64,000 bases of DNA from Cymbomonas tetramitiformis. Taxonomy: Eukaryota; Chlorophyta; Pyramimonadophyceae; Pyramimonadales; Pyramimonadaceae. The translations under genes and the position numbers were made by a program. Location: NCBI GenBank assembly GCA_001247695.2, contig LGRX02029181.1:1-64000 (forward strand), read 5' to 3'. The notes beneath the pieces are model-generated. The model made no database searches and was not told the origin of the DNA. It saw nothing but the letters and a program-made list of their open reading frames with translations. This document shows, one piece after another, positions 59,102 through 64,000 of this stretch (its first letter is position 1; the number at the start of each line of letters is the position of its first letter).

Positions 59102-61251
59102 CTAGACTATGATACGATCGCTGGTATCTTTGAGAATCGATAATAGTGCATCAATCGCACCTTTATTTGAAACAAGATCTGTATGATCCACACCAGCGAA
59201 CGTCTTTGACGTCACAACTTGAGGCTGTTCATGTTTCCATTTTAAGCACGCTTCCAAGCTTCGAAGAGGCACAGTACCATCTCCCTTGCCATTTAGCTTA
59301 GTTGGAGTGACATCCCATTTGCCGTCCTCCTTGTAAATATATGCTACCGGAGTGTCTACATCGGTTCCATAGAGTGCGTGGACAGCAACCCCTGTAAGGC
59401 ACACCATGCCTGTTTGATTTCCTGCTAGACTTGTCACTTGATCACCAGACAAGCAGTTGGAAAATCTGAAGTTGGCAATATTTTCTTTTGGGGAAGCTCC
59501 AGAAACGAAGTAAACAGAAGAATTGGGCTGCGCCTACTTGCTGCATTTGGTAGGTTCCCCGAAAACGTAATGAGTACTAGAACACCACGACGTAAGCGTA
59601 CAAAACTTTCAGTGGATAGAGGATACATTTGGAGCACTTTGCGAGTATCTATCACGTCAAGAGGAGTCAAAGCCTCCCTCGTGTGCATACATGTAAAAAC
59701 AGGTTTAAATCAGGAGGAATTTCGGTATGCATTTCGGATGCAAAGGACAACGTCAGGTAAACGCCGACCAAAGGAGGAACTCGCACCAGGAGCTTCGATA
59801 GCTCGAGTGAGATTATCGACTCGCTTGTATATGGAATCTCCTAGAGGGTATCCGACATCTTTGAAGAAAACGGAATAGTCGTGAGCAGAGTAATTTTTGG
59901 AAGGAGTAATAACCAGCGGCTCGTCTGGACTCCACAATTCAGGATTTGGCATCAGCCAAAAGTTGCTCTCGTAGCTTCGTTGTTCAGCTCTCACGTCAAT
60001 TCCTTTGCAAGCATTCCGCCCCCTCCCGTGTAAGCTGAGCGAGCCATGCCGCACCAACAGAAGGTGAACTCGCGTTCTCGTGCTGTTTTCGAAGTTGCAT
60101 AGAGAACCTCTTGTCACAACTCACAAGACACATACGATTTGAGCAGGTTTGTCCCCGCAAATAAGGGCTCGCAGGGAAGGAAGCTTTTCGGTTACAGCCT
60201 GAGTGATCGCAGCTCATATGCGTCCGCAGTTTGCTTGACCAACTCATTACCTGACAACCAGGGAATTCCTTCGTTACTCCCACTCGCCATCAACTCCATT
60301 TCGTTCGTGCTCCCCCCAAAAACTCCACTGAAAGGTACCCAGGCAGCGATAAACTTATCTTTCCATTCTTGAGGTTGGTGATTCAGTATGAAGAGAGTCC
60401 AGAGGCAACCCATGGAGTGCGACACGAGGACGACAGGACTGTTCCCGTTAAGGCTGTAAGCATGCTCTATAAGTTGAACTGTTTTGACCATATATTCCAT
60501 ATTCGATGGGGGGCCAAGCCTGCAGAATGTTCGCAAGAGGATCAGTGTCACAGTCTTTCACCATATCTGTCGGGAGCCAAGACACGGACACAGCGTGCTT
60601 AAAAACATGCAGTATTCACCGAGCACCTGTGAATACAACGTGAGGGTGATAGTGCGCTGTTCATCAGATACACCCGTGCTCGCAACGTGAGGGTAATAGG
60701 GGACACCTGAAATCATACGGCGCGCCAAATACAGAAGAGTTTCGCACATATCCTTTGTCAGCCAAAGCTTGTACGAGGGGTGCAAAATACGAACTGCTGG
60801 ACTTTAGCGTGGGGTCGAGGTTCTCAATGGTTTTCGTATCACCATATCCAGGGACGCGGGTTTGCACTCCAGGTGAGTTTGAAAAACTTTCTGTTGATTC
60901 ATCATAAACCAAACGTATATTATCTGACCAACAGTCGACCTCCTTCGGAGCGAGCTGGGCCACTGAAAGCCATAATGTGAACCAGTCAGACTTTTTCGAG
61001 CAGAAGAAGTGCACGGTTTGAGGTTTGTCAAGTTTCGCCTCCAATTGGCAACCCCCATCACCTGGAAAAACAGAAAAATGTGCAAACAACTAATTTCAGT
61101 TTCAATATCAGTTGTGTACCCGGGTAAGGCTTGCTTCGAAGGTCTGAGTGGTACCTGGGAGGATGACCACCGGCGTCAGGCTTGCACTGCCTGATATGTG
61201 TGAGGCAACGATGAGCAGAGACACCACAGGATTGAATATAAAAGAAATCAT
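59102..61251 (-). CDS. LCAT/lysosomal phospholipase A2-like acyltransferase, five exons
   Basis: A minus-strand gene with exons 61251-61155, 61061-60707, 60519-60251, 60002-59787 and 59391-59102. All junctions are GT-AG and phases agree, giving 408 residues. A signal-like start (MISFIFNPVVSLLIVASHIS) leads to VVILPGDGG, then SDWFTLWLSVAQLAP, APYDFR, the nucleophile site SHSMG, ESNFWLMPNPELW, YGTDVDTPVAYIYKE, the acid in GDGTVPL and the His in VDHTDLV. These are the conserved landmarks of the LCAT family, which transfers or releases acyl groups from phospholipids in the secretory or lysosomal system. The frame is intact, so this is likely a working host gene. Confidence 0.85.
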
Positions 61252-62600
61252 GACTTCGAAACGGCGCCAGTGGAATCTTCTCCTCCCTTGCCGTGGATCC
61301 AGAGACGCGTCTTACTGCACAGCTGTATGGGAGATCTCACGCTTGCAACTGCTTCCCAACTTGAAGGCAACAGCAAACTGGACTTACGCTATACCAATCT
61401 CTACGGATGTTTCTTACACAGCATACTGTTAACCGTTCAACGCCCTGGAGAACTTGGTTCATACACCTGTTATAATTAAACACAAAGTTGCAGATGCACC
61501 ACGGTATCATAACTCACACGTCAGAGGTCGGAAACAGTTTATTTCCGCGTAGCGTCTGACGTGTGATCAAGCGAAGGACTGCGACTGCCTATCGTATGCC
61601 TCATTTCTTGCATACCGATCGATCTATGTTGAAATGTTCCGTGAACATCTGATGGGCATGCAATGGAATATCCAAACGAGAGCGAGAGTTCGTGCAGTTG
61701 GTTTGAGTCCACGTCATCATTACTCAAACTGCCCAAACTGGAGAGAGAGAAGGCAGTACGAGGACATCATGGTGCAATTACTTCCCCTATGCAGGGGGGA
61801 GGGGTAGGGGCTTCCTATCAAAGATCCAAGATGTCTAATCAACTAATGTGAAATGTCAAATGTGGAGAATCAGAATGCAGAATCAAAATGTCTCGGGCGC
61901 GGGCGTATCCCGTCGTGGTGACACCGTCGCGTGACATGAGACACAAGTTCAAGTATAAAAATCTAGAAAAAGTAATACAGGTCAGAGTATGAGTATCAAG
62001 TATGGATTAAGCCATGGGTATAGGGTGCTGGTGACAAAGGGGGAAATTACTCGCGAAGCGGGGGAAATGCTCGGACCGAAGGCCCGAGTGGGGAAAATCG
62101 CAGGGGAAAAAGGGGGAAAAAGGGGGAAAGAGGGGAGAAAGGGGGAAAGGGGGAAGGGGGGAGGGAGGGGAGTTAATAGCAAGTTAGCAACACCAACACG
62201 ATCTATCGTGGATCTTTCTTCTACTCTGGGGGCCAGAGCCTTCGAATCGGTTAAATTTAGATGTTATGACTTAGGGTTTGTAACTGTCATGGAGTCCGAA
62301 GGCTCTGGACTTTTATGTCACGCCCCGAAAAAAGGTTGTTCAAATGGCCTAAAAAATTCAGGGTTAGACATGTATTCTAAGGTATATCACGGGGAAGCCG
62401 ATGCTGAAATCTGTATAGGCAGCCCTGACCGGGAGTCCCGGTGCAGGCCCCTATGACAGATTCCTAGGTAGCCAACACTGGACCGTGACTGATCCGTAAG
62501 CCTGTGCTGTGACACACGGAGTGTCACAGATAGCTAGACTCGAGACCGTTCCGACTCCGTGACCGTTCCGGGTATATCTAGCTTAGGGTTTATTTCTTAT
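61252..62600. other. Gene-free stretch with a purine-rich tract
   Basis: No convincing gene. 62035-62175 is a G/A-rich run (GGGGGAAAGAGGGGAGAAAG). From about 62220 the sequence may belong to the leader or LTR of the retroelement that follows, but no repeat partner is present. Confidence 0.45.
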
Positions 62601-63064
62601 AGGAGTTTATCTATATTGGTTCACCGACTGTCTGATATCTTGAACCGGGATATTCCAGTAGGTCGTGGACCCATTCCACGCTATACAGTATACCACAGCT
62701 AGTTTGGCCATGATTGGTTAAAGCAGCCGCTTGGAGAGGTGGTGCGCGACGGCGCGTTTGGGGACTCACGGGAATTTTGAGATGAGCTGTTTGCGGTGAG
62801 CGTCTTTGAGCCGCAGCTATGGGGGTTCGGCCTGGACCGGGCCTAGTCGACGCAATGTTCATTTACGGTATTACGCTTGCCCTGATCCCGCTTGCTGCCG
62901 ATTTTTGGGCTGGTGGCTCGAGCACCTTCGACCTCGACAACGTCTTCCAGTGCCCCTCGCTCGCATGGCTCTACCGCTCCTTCCGTAACTGTGACGTCGC
63001 ATCTTCCCCACGACATTACCCGAACGCGCCCCGGCGTACCACCTCCCATCAGGCTTTCAGAATT

Positions 63065-64000
63065 ATGGGTGTGTCCACTAGAGCAAAACGGTCCCTCACG
63101 AGGGACTCCGACATCGACGCCTCGCTGAGGCTCACTGACGCGGTTCGCAACACACCGACGGCCAAATCACCGGCTATTGCGAACCCCGACCCTACTTCCA
63201 ACACCGACGCCGACGTTGCGACGAGGAAGTATCTACAGGAGCAGTCCAAGCTTGTGGACGAGGTCTACAAGGGGCGGCTCCATCGGACATGGGCCAAGGG
63301 TATCCGCGAGGATATCCTTGGCGACAAGAAGCATTATTTCAGCGGCACTTCTGACGCGGGTCTCCTCTCCGATGTGGTGGTTCAGCTACGTACGGAGTTT
63401 GAGTCCGCTGGGCTGGACCTCGTCTCGTTCGACCTTGACGACCCCCAGGCTCTGGTGGTGGGAAAGGTGAACGCCTTGCTGTACGACGTGCTTGGGCTTA
63501 TCATCGAGAAGCACAACAACGCCCACGTCTGGCTTACGGGTACGGACGCGTCTGCCGACCGAGATGGACGGCGTGCGCTGGTGGACATCGTGAAGCGCAG
63601 CGTACCAGTGGCGTTGCGGGAGTCCTTCCGCGCTTACTTATCCCGCAAACGTTGACCCGCAGCCGATTTTGGCTCGGGAACAACGTTTGGTGCGGGATAA
63701 CAAGGCCGCCGACTGGACCCCCACCGAGGCCACCAGGAAGCTCAGCCTCTACAGCCGGCTTGACCCGGTGTTCTACGCCGCGGTCAAGGTGCGTTACCCC
63801 ATGGTGGCCGATCTCGCGGCGGTTTCCCTCGGTGCTCTGCGCTCTCTGGTTGTAGAGATTTATCAGGCATGGGCACAAACGGACGTGGGGAAGGCCGCTC
63901 TGGCCAAGCCCGCAGGTGGTGGCGCGTCGGCTCTGCTCACCAGCAGCGAGCACCAGATACTTCTGGACAAGATCAAGGAGTTGACCGAGCTGGTACAGCG
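63065..64000 (+). CDS. Gag-like retroelement ORF, frameshifted and cut by the window end
   Basis: From Met 63065 (MGVSTRAKRSLTRDSDIDAS) the frame runs to 63655. A one-base shift near 63645 then continues as VDPQPILAREQRLVRDNKAA, KLSLYSRLDPVFYAAVKVRY and LTSSEHQILLDKIKELTELV up to the window end. This looks like a capsid-type gag (helical, charged) of a retrotransposon. The frame is also open upstream to 62819. No zinc knuckle or pol is in view. The class is unknown. Confidence 0.45.

Noticed and set aside
61982..62456. Gly/Lys-rich or Pro/Phe-rich ORFs
   Set aside because: They arise from the purine-rich tract and have no complexity.

Overview
The window looks like nuclear DNA of a unicellular eukaryote, most likely a microalga. 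Pointers are GT-AG introns, plant-type (TTTAGGG-like) interstitial telomere repeats, several nested eukaryotic transposon classes, and a complete integrated polinton-like virus (PLV) of the kind known from algal genomes. A prasinophyte-type green alga would fit, but I cannot prove a species. No rRNA, tRNA or CRISPR array was seen.

Layout. (1) 1-15340: a CACTA/EnSpm-superfamily DNA transposon with AGGGCTGTTCC... terminal inverted repeats. It has an intron-containing Tnp2-like transposase on the minus strand and extra cargo (a MYND zinc-finger gene and a protein-kinase gene), plus large minisatellites. (2) 15341-26531: a decayed minus-strand Ty3/gypsy-like retrotransposon. Its pol order is RT, RNase H, C5-cytosine DNA methyltransferase, integrase. 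It carries two nested insertions: a 186-bp hAT-like MITE (15792-15977) and a 5.0-kb non-autonomous element (17438-22450). (3) 26576-28545: an unassigned ORF, a gene-free stretch and a 175-bp tandem repeat. (4) 28546-54457: the 25.9-kb PLV with about 0.81-kb terminal inverted repeats. (5) 54458-58800: a broken PIF1-like helicase and duplicated AT-rich repeats. (6) 59102-61251: an apparently intact five-exon LCAT/lysosomal-phospholipase-like gene. (7) 62600-64000: the start of another retroelement with a gag-like ORF.

The PLV carries a full set of replication and virion genes. For replication and integration it has a PrimPol-helicase, a protein-primed-type family B DNA polymerase, a retrovirus-type (RVE) integrase and two different DNA methyltransferases. 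For packaging and the particle it has an A32/FtsK-like ATPase, a putative minor capsid (penton), a major capsid protein, fibre-like proteins, a lipase-like protein and a retropepsin-like aspartic protease. Most of these ORFs are open end to end, so the copy looks recent or maintained. Two families of about 50-bp palindromes are scattered between its genes. Members of one contain stop codons of upstream genes, and members of the other contain start codons. A GC-richer three-gene minus-strand block (30178-32546) stands out from the AT-rich viral backbone.

The strongest candidates for something not routinely described are the palindrome families tied to gene ends, the aspartic protease in the virion module, the GC-rich cassette with a viroplasmin-like membrane protein, and a small cloverleaf-folding repeat with compensatory changes.
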